Below the pieces are notes generated by a model that saw only the letters and a list, made by a program, of their open reading frames with translations, made no database searches and was not told the origin of the DNA. A stretch of DNA of 64,000 nucleotides from JAKFDI01 sp036676235 (GTDB lineage: Bacteria > Pseudomonadota > Gammaproteobacteria > Burkholderiales > Burkholderiaceae_C): NCBI GenBank assembly GCA_036676235.1, contig JAKFDI010000080.1:50037-114036 (forward strand). Direction: 5' to 3'. A program made the translations under genes and the position numbers. Shown one piece after another: positions 36,614 to 46,400 of the stretch. Each line of letters opens with the position of its first letter. Position 1 is the first letter of the stretch.

Positions 36614-38131
36614 ATGCCTGCTTCCACCGCCTTCCGCTTCGACAACACCTACGCGCGTGAGCTGGAGGGCTTCCATGTGCGCTGGCAGCCGGCCGCCGTG
36701 CCGTCGCCGCGCCTGCTGTTCCTCAACCGCGAGCTTGCCGATGAACTCGGGCTCGACGCGGCCGCGCTTGCTGGCCTCGACGCAGCGGCAGTCTTCGCTG
36801 GCAACACCGTTCCCGCAGGTGCCGAACCCATCGCGCAGGCCTACGCCGGCCATCAGTTCGGCGGTTTCTCGCCGCAACTGGGCGACGGTCGGGCGCTGCT
36901 GCTGGGCGAGGTGCTCGACCGCGCCGGCCGACGCCGCGACATCGCGCTCAAGGGCTCGGGCCGCACGCCGTTTTCGCGCGGGGGCGACGGCAAGGCGGCC
37001 GTCGGGCCGATGCTGCGCGAGGTGCTGATCGGCGAGGCGATGCATGCGCTGGGCATTCCGACGACGCGCGCCCTGGCCGTTGCGGCCACGGGCGAGCCGG
37101 TGCGGCGCGAGACGCCGCTGCCCGGTGCCGTGCTGACGCGCGTGGCCGCGAGCCACCTGCGCGTGGGCACGTTCCAGTTCTTCGCCGCGCGCGGCGAGAC
37201 GCAGCGCGTGCGCGAGCTCGCCGAATACACGATCGCTCGCCACGATCCCGCGCTGGTCGACACAGCCGATCGCTTCCTGGCCTTGCTGCGCCACGTGGCC
37301 GAGAGGCAGGCGCTGCTGATCGCGCAGTGGATGAACGTCGGCTTCATCCACGGCGTGATGAACACCGACAACATGACGATCTCCGGCGAGACGATCGACT
37401 ACGGTCCGTGCGCCTTCATGGAGGCCTACGACCCGCTAGCGGTCTTCAGCTCGATCGATCACAACGGGCGCTACGCCTTCGGCAACCAGCCGCCCATCGC
37501 CGCGTGGAACCTCGCGCGGCTCGCCGAGACGCTGCTGCCGCTGATCGCCGAAGGCGACAGCGAAGCGGCCGTGGCGAAGGCCGTCGCGCAGGCCACCGAG
37601 GTGATCGAGGCGTTTCCGGCGCTGTACGGTGCGGCGCTGTTGCAGGGGCAGCGCGCCAAGCTCGGCCTCGAACGCGCCACGCCCGAAGACGACGCCACCG
37701 ACGCCGCGCTGGCCGACGACTGGCTCACGCTGCTGCACGACCAGGGCGTCGATTTCACCCTGGCGTGGCGCCGGCTCGCCGACGCGGCGGCGAATGACGA
37801 GCAACCGCTGCGCGCGCTGTTCCGGGACCCGCAGGCGCCGGAAGTGTGGCTCGCCCGCTGGCATGCGCGCTGTGCAAGTGACGGCGACGGTTCATCGGTC
37901 GGCGCGCAGCGGGCCGCCCGCATGCGACGCGTCAACCCATGGATCATCCCGCGCAACCACAGGGTCGAAGAGGCGCTCGCCGCGGCTTCCGACAACGACG
38001 ATCTCGCGCCGTTCGAGCAGTTGCTGGGCGCGCTTCGCCGGCCGTACGACGAACTCGAGGAACACGCGGCTTACGCCGAGCCGGCGCCTGCCGCCGTGAC
38101 GGCGTGCTACCGGACCTTCTGCGGCACCTGA
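36614..38131 (+). CDS. selO: Protein adenylyltransferase SelO (YdiU)
   Basis: 505 residues from ATG 36614. Pseudokinase-fold signatures of SelO: AYAGHQFGGFSPQLGDGRA, IALKGSGRTPFSRGGDGKAA and the metal-binding GVMNTDNMTISGETIDYGP. SelO transfers AMP from ATP to Ser/Thr/Tyr of target proteins and is linked to redox homeostasis. The conserved C-terminal Cys is present (CYRTFCGT). A convergent peroxiredoxin gene overlaps its 3' end by 25 bases, an arrangement in keeping with a redox theme. Confidence 0.95.
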   Translation: MPASTAFRFDNTYARELEGFHVRWQPAAVPSPRLLFLNRELADELGLDAAALAGLDAAAVFAGNTVPAGAEPIAQAYAGHQFGGFSPQLGDGRALLLGEVLDRAGRRRDIALKGSGRTPFSRGGDGKAAVGPMLREVLIGEAMHALGIPTTRALAVAATGEPVRRETPLPGAVLTRVAASHLRVGTFQFFAARGETQRVRELAEYTIARHDPALVDTADRFLALLRHVAERQALLIAQWMNVGFIHGVMNTDNMTISGETIDYGPCAFMEAYDPLAVFSSIDHNGRYAFGNQPPIAAWNLARLAETLLPLIAEGDSEAAVAKAVAQATEVIEAFPALYGAALLQGQRAKLGLERATPEDDATDAALADDWLTLLHDQGVDFTLAWRRLADAAANDEQPLRALFRDPQAPEVWLARWHARCASDGDGSSVGAQRAARMRRVNPWIIPRNHRVEEALAAASDNDDLAPFEQLLGALRRPYDELEEHAAYAEPAPAAVTACYRTFCGT

Positions 38132-38688
38132 CCGGCCGGCGGCGGCGCCTGTTGCAGCCGCTCGACCGCCTTCAGCGTGTGCTCGATGTGGCCCTCCGGG
38201 CTCATGCCGTCGTGCGTGAAGACGATGCGCCCGGAGCGGTCGATCACGTACGACACGCGCGCGGCCCGGTTGCGCGAGAACAAGCTGGCCGCGTCGTAGG
38301 CCTGGATCACCTTCGCCTGCGCATCCGCGGCCACCGCGAACTGGTTGCGGCAGGCCTCGACCGAGAAGCGCTTGAGCGTCTCGATGTCGTCGCTCGACAC
38401 GCCGATCACCGTGGCGCCGAGCGCCTGGAAGCGTGGTGTCGCCTCCGCGAAGGCATGCGCCTCGATGGTGCAGCCGGCGGTGAAGGCTTTCGGGAAGAAG
38501 TACAGCACCACCGGGCCTTTCGCCAGCGCCTGCGCGAGCTCGAAGGTGAACGGCTTGCCGCCGAGCGCGGCCTCGGTGGTGAACACCGGCGCCTTGTCGC
38601 CCGCCTTGAGCACGGCCAGCGCGTGCGGCGCGGCGAACGCCTGGGCAAGCAGCAGGGCGAGGGCCGTGGAAATCGTGCGCAGCGTCAT
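38107..38688 (-). CDS. Exported peroxiredoxin (BCP/PrxQ-like)
   Basis: 193 residues from the ATG at 38688-38686. Signal peptide (hydrophobic to about residue 25, cleavage near ALA). Peroxidatic Cys73 lies in YFFPKAFTAGCTIEAHAF, matching the TxxC active site of AhpC/TSA proteins. The resolving Cys found five residues later in classic BCP is absent; Cys103 in VEACRNQFAVAAD may serve. It would reduce peroxides in the periplasm. The tail is Pro/Gln-rich. It is convergent with selO. Confidence 0.88.
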   Translation of the reverse strand: MTLRTISTALALLLAQAFAAPHALAVLKAGDKAPVFTTEAALGGKPFTFELAQALAKGPVVLYFFPKAFTAGCTIEAHAFAEATPRFQALGATVIGVSSDDIETLKRFSVEACRNQFAVAADAQAKVIQAYDAASLFSRNRAARVSYVIDRSGRIVFTHDGMSPEGHIEHTLKAVERLQQAPPPAGQVPQKVR

Positions 38689-38848
38689 CGGGCAAGCCTC
38701 CGCAGAAGAGGCGGCCATTCTGCGCCCCGCATCAAGACAGGCGCTTCGTGCGGCCATGCCCGAGCCGGCGATGAGGTGCCTGCATGTACCCTCTGGCCCA
38801 CCGGCCCCGGCCGACCCGCCAACCCGCCATCTACACGAGAGGACGATC

Positions 38849-39823
38849 TTGAAGACACGCATCACCGAGCTGTTCGGCATCGAACATCCCATCATCCAAG
38901 GCGGCATGCACCATGTCGGCCTCGCCGAGCTGGCGGCGGCGGTGTCCAACGCCGGCGGGCTGGGCCTCATCACCGGCCTCACGCAGCGCACGCCCGAGCT
39001 GCTGGCCAATGAGATCCGCCGCTGCCGCGAGATGACCGACAAGCCCTTTGGCGTGAATCTCACCTTCCTGCCCTCGCTCACGCCGCCCGATTACCCGGGC
39101 TATGTGCGCGCCATCATCGAGGGTGGCGTGAAGGCGGTGGAGACGGCGGGCAACAACCCGCAGAAGTGGCTGCCGGCGCTGAAGGAAGCCGGCGTCAAGG
39201 TGATCCACAAGTGCACCTCGGTGCGCCATGCACTGAAGGCCGAGGCCATCGGCTGCGATGCGGTGAGCGTCGACGGCTTCGAGTGCGGCGGCCACCCGGG
39301 GGAGGACGACGTGCCCAACTTCATCCTGCTGCCACGCGCGGCCGATGAACTGAAGATTCCCTTCGTCGCCTCCGGCGGCATGGCCGATGCGCGCTCGCTC
39401 GTGGCCGCGCTGGCGCTGGGCGCCGAAGGCATGAACATGGGCACGCGCTTCATCGCCACGCAGGAGGCGCCGGTGCACGAGAACGTGAAGCGCGCCATCG
39501 TTGCGGCGAGCGAACTCGACACGCGCCTCGTGATGCGCCCGCTGCGCAATACCGAGCGCGTGCTGAACAACGCCGCGGTGGAGCGGCTGCTCGAGAAAGA
39601 GCGCCGGCTCGGCGCCGACCTGAAGTTCGAGGACATCGTGGCCGAGGTGGGTGGCGTGTACCCGCGCATCATGCAGGGCGGCGAGATGGATGCGGGCGCG
39701 TGGTCCTGCGGCATGGTGGCCGGGCTCATCGACGACGTGCCCACGGTGGCCGAACTGATCGGCCGCATCATGGCCGAGGCCAACGCGCTGATCACGCAGC
39801 GGCTGGCCCGCCTGGCCGCCTGA
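38849..39823 (+). CDS. NAD(P)H-dependent flavin oxidoreductase / nitronate monooxygenase-like
   Basis: 324 residues from TTG 38849, chosen because GAGAGGA lies six bases before it and the family N-terminus (KTRITELFGIEHPIIQGGM) begins there; no ATG is suitably placed. FMN-binding TIM-barrel signatures include IIQGGMHHVG, SVDGFECGGHPGEDDVPNF and VASGGMADARSLVAALALGA. Family members oxidise nitronates, reduce quinones or act in CoA-ester metabolism (FabK-like). Function here is not fixed by context. Confidence 0.87.
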   Translation: MKTRITELFGIEHPIIQGGMHHVGLAELAAAVSNAGGLGLITGLTQRTPELLANEIRRCREMTDKPFGVNLTFLPSLTPPDYPGYVRAIIEGGVKAVETAGNNPQKWLPALKEAGVKVIHKCTSVRHALKAEAIGCDAVSVDGFECGGHPGEDDVPNFILLPRAADELKIPFVASGGMADARSLVAALALGAEGMNMGTRFIATQEAPVHENVKRAIVAASELDTRLVMRPLRNTERVLNNAAVERLLEKERRLGADLKFEDIVAEVGGVYPRIMQGGEMDAGAWSCGMVAGLIDDVPTVAELIGRIMAEANALITQRLARLAA

Positions 39824-39840
39824 CAGCGGCACCGGCTCGC

Positions 39841-39871
39841 GCCGGCAGGCTCACCTGGCGAGCCTGCCGGC
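39841..39871. repeat. Strong hairpin between the flavin oxidoreductase and recC
   Basis: GCCGGCAGGCTC (39841-39852) pairs perfectly with GAGCCTGCCGGC (39860-39871), loop ACCTGGC. It has no T-tract. It may halt transcription from upstream or stabilise an mRNA end just ahead of recC. Confidence 0.55.
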
Positions 39872-39887
39872 GGCGAGCATTGCGCCC

Positions 39888-42800
39888 ATGACCGACGACT
39901 CGTCCCTTCAGCCCGGCTTCATGGTGGTGCACGGCAACCACCCGGAGGCCTTGCGCGACCTGATGCTCGCCTGGATCGCGCGGCATCCGCTCGCGCCGCT
40001 GGAAGACGAGGTGATGCTCGTGCAGAGCAACGGCGTCGCGCAATGGCTCAAGCTCTCGCTGGCGCGTGATGCGGCCGAAGGCGGCTGCGGCATCGCGGCG
40101 GCGCTGGCCATGCAGTTGCCCTCGCGCTTCATCTGGCAGGCCTACCGTGCGGTGCTGGGCGCCGCCAACGTGCCGGCCGCCTCGCCCTTCGACAAGCCGC
40201 TGCTCGTGTGGCGGCTGATGCGCATGCTGCCGGCACTGCTGGCCGAAAGCGTGTTCGCGCCGCTGCGCCGTTTTCTCGCCCGCGACGACGACCTGCGCAA
40301 GCGCCATCAGCTCGCCGAGCGCCTGGCCGACCTGTTCGACCAGTACCAGGTCTATCGCGCCGACTGGCTCGCCGACTGGGCGGCCGGCGAGGACGTGATC
40401 GCCACCGCCCGCGACGGGCGGCAGCCGGTGCCCGAACTGTTGCGCTGGCAGCCGCGGCTGTGGCGCGCGCTGCTCGATGACGTCGGGCCGCAGGCGGCGC
40501 TCGCGAGTCGCGCGCAGGTGCACCGGCGTTTTCTCGACGCCTGCGCGCAGGCCGGCGGCGAGCGGCCGGCAGGATTGCCGCGGCGGCTGGTCGTGTTCGG
40601 CATCTCCTCGCTGCCGCAGCAGGCGCTGGAGGTGCTGGCCGCGCTCGCGCGCTGGACGCAGGTGCTGATGTGCGTGCACAACCCCTGCGAGCACGACTGG
40701 TCGCACATCGTGGCCGACAAGGATCTGCTGCGCGCCGCACGCCTTCGCCGCCCGCGCCGGCCGGGCAGCGACGGCGCCATCGCCGACGAGGCGCTGCACC
40801 TGCACGCGCAGCCGCTGCTGGCGGCCTGGGGCAAGCAGGGGCGCGACTTCATCCGTCTGCTCGACACGCACGACGAGACCGAGGCCTACGAGCCGCGCTT
40901 TCGCGCCATCGGCCAGCGCATCGACTGCTTCGAGCCGAACGCGGCGCGCACGCTGCTGCAGCAATTGCAGGACGACATCCGCGACCTGCGCCCGCTGGCC
41001 GAGAGCCGCGCGCGCTGGCCGGCGGTGGATGTGCAGGCCGACCGCTCGATCCGCTTCCACGTGGCCCACGGGCCGCAGCGCGAGGTGGAGGTGCTGCACG
41101 ACCAACTGCTCGCCGCCTTCGCGGCCGACCTGACGCTGCGCCCGCGCGACGTGATCGTCATGGTGCCCGACATCGCCGTCTACGCGCCGCATGTGCGCGC
41201 GGTGTTCGGCCTGCTGCCGGGCGACGACGCGCGCCACATCCCGTTCACGCTGGCCGACCAGGGCAGCCGCCACCTCGACCCGCTGCTCGGCGCGCTGGAG
41301 CAGTTGCTCGCGCTGCCGCAATCGCGCGTGGCCGTGAGCGACGTGCTGGACTTGCTGGAAGTGCCGGCGCTGCGGGCGCGCTTCGGCATCGACGACGACG
41401 ACCGGCCGCTGCTGCGGCGCTGGATCGCAGCCGCCGGCATTCGCTGGGGCCTGCACGCCGAGCAGCGCAGCCGGCTCGATCTGCCCGACGGGCTGACGCA
41501 GAACACCTGGGCGGCGGGGCTGCGGCGCATGCTGCTCGGCTATGCCGTCGGCGACGGTGCGGCGTGGCAGGGCATCGAGCCGCTGGACGAGATCGGCGGC
41601 CTCGACGCGGCCCTGCTTGGCCCGCTGCTGCGGCTGGTCGATGCGCTCGATCGGCTGTGGCGCAGCCTGGCCGAACCGGCTGCGCCGGCCGAGTGGGCCG
41701 AGCGCCTGCGCGGGCTGCTGCAGGAGTTCTTCCTTGCGGAAGAGGGCGCCGACGGCTTCACGCTGCTGCGCCTGGAAACCGCGCTGCAGGCCTGGCAGGA
41801 GGCGTGCGAAGACGCCGGCCTCGCCGAGCCGCTGCCGCTGTCGGTGGTGCGCGAACACTGGCTCGCGCAGATGGACGAGTCGAGCCTGAACCAGCCCTTC
41901 TTCGCCGGCGCCGTGACCTTCGCCACGCTGATGCCGATGCGGGCGATTCCGTTTCGCCACGTCGCGCTGCTCGGGATGAACGACGGCGACTACCCGCGCA
42001 GCCGCGTGCCGATGGACTTCGACCTGATGGGCCACGACTACCGCCCCGGCGACCGCTCGCGGCGCGAGGACGACCGCTACCTGTTCCTCGAAGCCCTGCT
42101 GTCGGCGCGCGAGCACCTGCACATCAGCTGGGTGGGGCGCGACATTCGCGACAACGAGGCACTGCCGCCTTCGGTGCTGGTAGCGCAGTTGCGCGACCAC
42201 CTCGCAGCCGGCTGGCGGCTGGCCGGCGGCGGCGAGGCGTCGCTGCCCGACGCACTGACCGTCATGCATCGGCTGCAGCCGTTTCATCCGGCGTACTTCA
42301 GCGGGCAGGAGCCGGGGTTGTTCAGCTATGCGCATGAGTGGCGATCGGGTGTTCCGCAGGCGATGGCCGGCGAGATGCCATTGCCGCTCGGCTCTTTGCC
42401 GCGTGACGGCGCACTCATTTCGCCACTTAGCCTGAAGCTGCTCGGCAACTTCCTGAAGAACCCGGTGCGCAGCTTCTTCCAGCTGCGTCTTGGCATCCAT
42501 TTCGACGAGGGCAATGCCGCGGCCGAGGACCAGGAGCCCTTCGCCCTCGACGCGCTGGAGAACTGGAAGCTGCAGGACGAACTCATCGACGCGCAGAACG
42601 CGGCGCTGGCCGCCGGCGGCTCCCGCGAGGCGGCGCTGGCCGACCAGTTGGCGCGCATCGCGCGGCGCGGCGATCTGCCTGCCGGCGGCTTCGGTGATGC
42701 GGTACAGGACACGCTGGCCGAGCCCATGGCCGAACTGTTCGGGGAATACGCCAAGGCGCTGGCCGCCTGGCCGACCGCCTGCCCCGACGAGCCGCTGGAC

Positions 42801-43403
42801 ATCGCCGCACCCGACACCCCGCTGCGGCTGGACGATTGGCTGAGCGGCATGCGCCGCAACGCCGATGGCGCGCGCGGTCGGCTGCTGCTCCAGAGCAGCG
42901 GCCTGCTGAAGGGCCAGAGCTATCGCCGCGACAAGCTGCTGCCGGCGTGGGTGGCGCACCTGGCCGGGCACCTCGGCGGTGAACCGCTCACCACGGTGAT
43001 CGTCAGCAAGAATGGCACGGTGACGCTGCCGCCGCTGTCCGTCGAGCAGGCGCGGAGCAACTGGGCCGCGCTGCTCGGTGCTTGGCAGCAAGGCCTCACG
43101 CGCCCGCTGCCGTTGGCGGCGGGCTGCGGTTTCGTGTGGCTCGGCAAGGGTGGCCGCGCCGACACCCCGGCCACGCACGACGCCTTCGACGCGGCGCGCG
43201 CGCACTACGAAGACAGCGACACCGATCGCGGCTTCCGCGGCGAGCGCGACGGCAATCCGTATCTCGCCCGCGCCTTTGCCGACTTCGGCGCCCTGTGGTG
43301 CGACGGCGAGTTCGCGCGGCTGGCCGATGCGCTGCTGCGCCCGCTCGACGAGGCCCTGGGCGCCGGCAAGACGGGGCGCGCCAGCAAGGGAGACGAGGCA
43401 TGA
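39888..43403 (+). CDS. recC: Exodeoxyribonuclease V subunit RecC
   Basis: 1171 residues, full length. N-terminal helicase-like domain with the recognisable MVVHGNHPEALRDLMLAWI start, SNGVAQWLKLSLA and LPSRFIWQAYRAVLG; the domain has lost ATPase motifs as in E. coli RecC. Later segments include VTFATLMPMRAIPFRHVALLGMNDGDYPR (split: VTFATLMPMRAIPF, RHVALLGMNDGDYP) and a nuclease-like C-terminal domain. RecC holds the Chi-recognition channel of RecBCD. It starts the operon; its TGA overlaps the recB ATG. Confidence 0.95.
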   Translation: MTDDSSLQPGFMVVHGNHPEALRDLMLAWIARHPLAPLEDEVMLVQSNGVAQWLKLSLARDAAEGGCGIAAALAMQLPSRFIWQAYRAVLGAANVPAASPFDKPLLVWRLMRMLPALLAESVFAPLRRFLARDDDLRKRHQLAERLADLFDQYQVYRADWLADWAAGEDVIATARDGRQPVPELLRWQPRLWRALLDDVGPQAALASRAQVHRRFLDACAQAGGERPAGLPRRLVVFGISSLPQQALEVLAALARWTQVLMCVHNPCEHDWSHIVADKDLLRAARLRRPRRPGSDGAIADEALHLHAQPLLAAWGKQGRDFIRLLDTHDETEAYEPRFRAIGQRIDCFEPNAARTLLQQLQDDIRDLRPLAESRARWPAVDVQADRSIRFHVAHGPQREVEVLHDQLLAAFAADLTLRPRDVIVMVPDIAVYAPHVRAVFGLLPGDDARHIPFTLADQGSRHLDPLLGALEQLLALPQSRVAVSDVLDLLEVPALRARFGIDDDDRPLLRRWIAAAGIRWGLHAEQRSRLDLPDGLTQNTWAAGLRRMLLGYAVGDGAAWQGIEPLDEIGGLDAALLGPLLRLVDALDRLWRSLAEPAAPAEWAERLRGLLQEFFLAEEGADGFTLLRLETALQAWQEACEDAGLAEPLPLSVVREHWLAQMDESSLNQPFFAGAVTFATLMPMRAIPFRHVALLGMNDGDYPRSRVPMDFDLMGHDYRPGDRSRREDDRYLFLEALLSAREHLHISWVGRDIRDNEALPPSVLVAQLRDHLAAGWRLAGGGEASLPDALTVMHRLQPFHPAYFSGQEPGLFSYAHEWRSGVPQAMAGEMPLPLGSLPRDGALISPLSLKLLGNFLKNPVRSFFQLRLGIHFDEGNAAAEDQEPFALDALENWKLQDELIDAQNAALAAGGSREAALADQLARIARRGDLPAGGFGDAVQDTLAEPMAELFGEYAKALAAWPTACPDEPLDIAAPDTPLRLDDWLSGMRRNADGARGRLLLQSSGLLKGQSYRRDKLLPAWVAHLAGHLGGEPLTTVIVSKNGTVTLPPLSVEQARSNWAALLGAWQQGLTRPLPLAAGCGFVWLGKGGRADTPATHDAFDAARAHYEDSDTDRGFRGERDGNPYLARAFADFGALWCDGEFARLADALLRPLDEALGAGKTGRASKGDEA

Positions 43404-46400
43404 CGGCGGCTGCCCCCGAACTGCTGCAGCCGCTCACCTTCCCGCTGCGCGGCAGCCGCCTGATCGAGGCGAGCGCCGGCACCGGCAAGACCTTCACCAT
43501 CGCCGCGCTGTACCTGCGGCTGGTGCTCGGACACGGCGGCGAAGCGGCATTCACGCGCGCGCTCACGCCGCCCGAAATCCTCGTCGTCACCTTCACCGAA
43601 GCGGCCACCAAGGAGTTGCGCGACCGCATCCGCGCCGCGCTGGCGCAGGCGGCCGAATGCTTTCTCGCCGATCCGGACGCGGTGCCCGCGAGCGACCTGC
43701 TGCACGACCTGCGCGCGGCCTATCCGCCCGAGCAATGGCCGGCCTGCGCGCGCCAGTTGCGCCTGGCGGCGGAGTGGATGGACGAGGCCGCGGTGTCCAC
43801 CATCCACGGCTGGTGCAACCGCATGCTGCGTGAGCACGCCTTCGACAGCGGCAGCCTGTTCACCCAGACGCTGGAGGCGGATTCGCGCGAACTGCTGGCC
43901 GAGGTGGTGCGCGACTACTGGCGCAGCTTCTTCTATCCGCTGGACGCGGCCGCCGTGGCCCAGGTGCGCGGCTGGTGGGCGACGCCCGATGCGCTGCAGT
44001 CGACGGTGGCGCGGCTGCTGGACGTGGGCGATGCGCTGGGCGAGGGTGCAGCGCCCGCCGCGGCCTTGGCCCGCGCCCGCGAGGAACGCGAACGCGAACT
44101 GGCCGTGATGCGCGCGCCGTGGACCCGCTGGGTCGACGAACTGCAGGCGCTGCTGGACGAAGCCGTGGCGCGCAAGCTCGTCGATGGGCGCCGATTGCAG
44201 GCGCGCTACTACCGGCCCTGGCTCGACGGGCTGAGGCAGTGGGCCGCCGGAGAGATCGATGCGCCGTTCCCGGCGAACAGCACCGGCTGGACGCGGCTCA
44301 CGCCGCAGGGCCTGGCCGAAGCCTGGAAAGCCGGCCCCGCGCCCGACCATCCGGCGCTGCATGACCTGGAAACCCTGAGGGACCGCCTCGACACACTCCC
44401 CGACGGCCGCGACGCCCTGCTTGTGCACGCCGCGCAATGGTGCGCGGACCGCCTCGCGCAGGAGAAGGAGCGCCGCGCGCAGATGGGCTTCGACGACCTG
44501 CTCACGCGGCTCGACGTGGCGCTGCGCGGCGCGAACGGTGCGCGCCTTGCGGCGCTGATCCGGCGGCAGTTTCCCGTCGCACTGATCGACGAGTTCCAGG
44601 ACACCGACCCGCTGCAGTACCGCATCTTCAACACGATCTACGGCGTGGCCGGCAACGCGCAGGACACGGCGCTGGTGCTCATCGGCGACCCGAAGCAGGC
44701 GATCTACGCCTTTCGCGGTGCCGACATCCACACCTATCTCGCCGCCCGCCGCGACACGGCGGGCCGGCACGCCACGCTCGGCACGAACTTCCGCTCGACG
44801 CGGCCGATGGTCAGCGCCGTCAACCAGGTGTTCGGCCAGGCCGAGCGGCGTGGCGACGAGGGGCAGGGCGCTTTTCTGTTCCGCGAAGGCGGCGACAACC
44901 CCTTGCCTTTTGCCCCGGTGAATGCCCAAGGTCGCGCCGAGCGCTGGTGCGTGGACGGCGACGAAGCGCCGGCGCTCACCTGCTGGTGGATCGACGCCTC
45001 GGCCGAACTGGGGGCCGGCGAGCTGCGGCAGCAGATGGCCGCCGTGTGCGCCGGCGAAGTGGTGCGGCTGCTGCGCGCCGGCCAGGGCGGCCGCGCCGGC
45101 TTTGCCGCGCCCGGGGAGCCACTGCGCGCCGTGCGCCCGGGCGACATCGCCGTGCTCGTGAACAACGGCAGCGAAGCGCGCGCCGTGCGCGAGGCGCTGA
45201 AGGCCGGCGGCGTGCGCACTGTCTACCTGTCGGACAAGGGTTCGGTGTTCCGCTGCGCCGTGGCGGCGGACCTGAAGCGCTGGCTCGCCGCCTGCGCCGA
45301 ACCCGACGACGACCGGCTGCTGCGCGCTGCCCTGGCGACGGCCACGCTGGATCTGTCGTGGGCCGAACTCGACCGGCTGAACCAGGACGAACTGCATTGG
45401 GAATCGCGTGTGGCGCAGTTCCAGCACTACCGCGAATGCTGGCGCCGGCAGGGCGTGCTGCCGATGCTGCGGCGTCTGCTCAACGACTTCGGCGTGCCCG
45501 AGCGCCTGCTGGCGCGCGGCGACGAGCGCACGCTGACCGACGTGCTGCACCTCGCCGAGCTGCTGCAGCAGGCGAGCGCGCAGCTCGACGGCGAACACGC
45601 GTTGATCCGCCACCTCGCCGCGCAGGACGACGACCTGAGCGACGACAACGACGCACGCCGGCTGCGGCTCGAAAGCGATGCCGATCTCGTCAAGGTCGTG
45701 ACGGTGCACAAGTCCAAGGGTCTCGAATATCCGCTGGTGTTCCTGCCCTTCGCGTGTGCCTTTCGCCCCGCCCGAGGCACCGACCTGCCGTTGGTCTGGC
45801 ACGACGCGCAGGGCCGGCGCCAGGTCGCGCTGGCGGGTGATGCCGAGGTGGTGGCAAGCGTCGACCGCGAGCGCCTGGGCGAAGACCTGCGCAAGCTCTA
45901 CGTCGCGCTGACCCGCGCGCGCTTCGCCACGTGGCTGGGCGCCGCGCCGATCAAGAGCCTGGAGCGCAGCGCCTTGGGTTATCTGCTGGCCGGCGGCGAG
46001 CCCGTGCCGCCGGCGGCGCTGGCGCCCGCGCTGCACGCGTTGCGCGGCGAGTGCGAAGCGATCCGTGTGCAGCCGGCGCCGCCGGCCGAGGCGGTGCGTT
46101 TCGTGCCACGCAGCGAGCCGGTTGCCGCGGGTGTTGAACTTGCGCTGCCCGAGCGGCGCGAAGCGTGGTGGGTGGCGAGCTACTCCGCGCTTCGCACGGT
46201 GAACGAGGAAGGCCGCGGCCATCGCGGCACCCCGAACAGCGCGGCCGAGAACATCTATGCCGAAACCGCAGACGAGTCGGCACCGCCGCATGCCGCAACG
46301 GAAGGTTCCGACGCGGCAGACGCCGCGCCGGCGGCTGTGCCGGCACCGGGGCTGCACGGCTTTGCGCGCGGTGCCGGGCCGGGGTCCTTCCTGCACGGGC

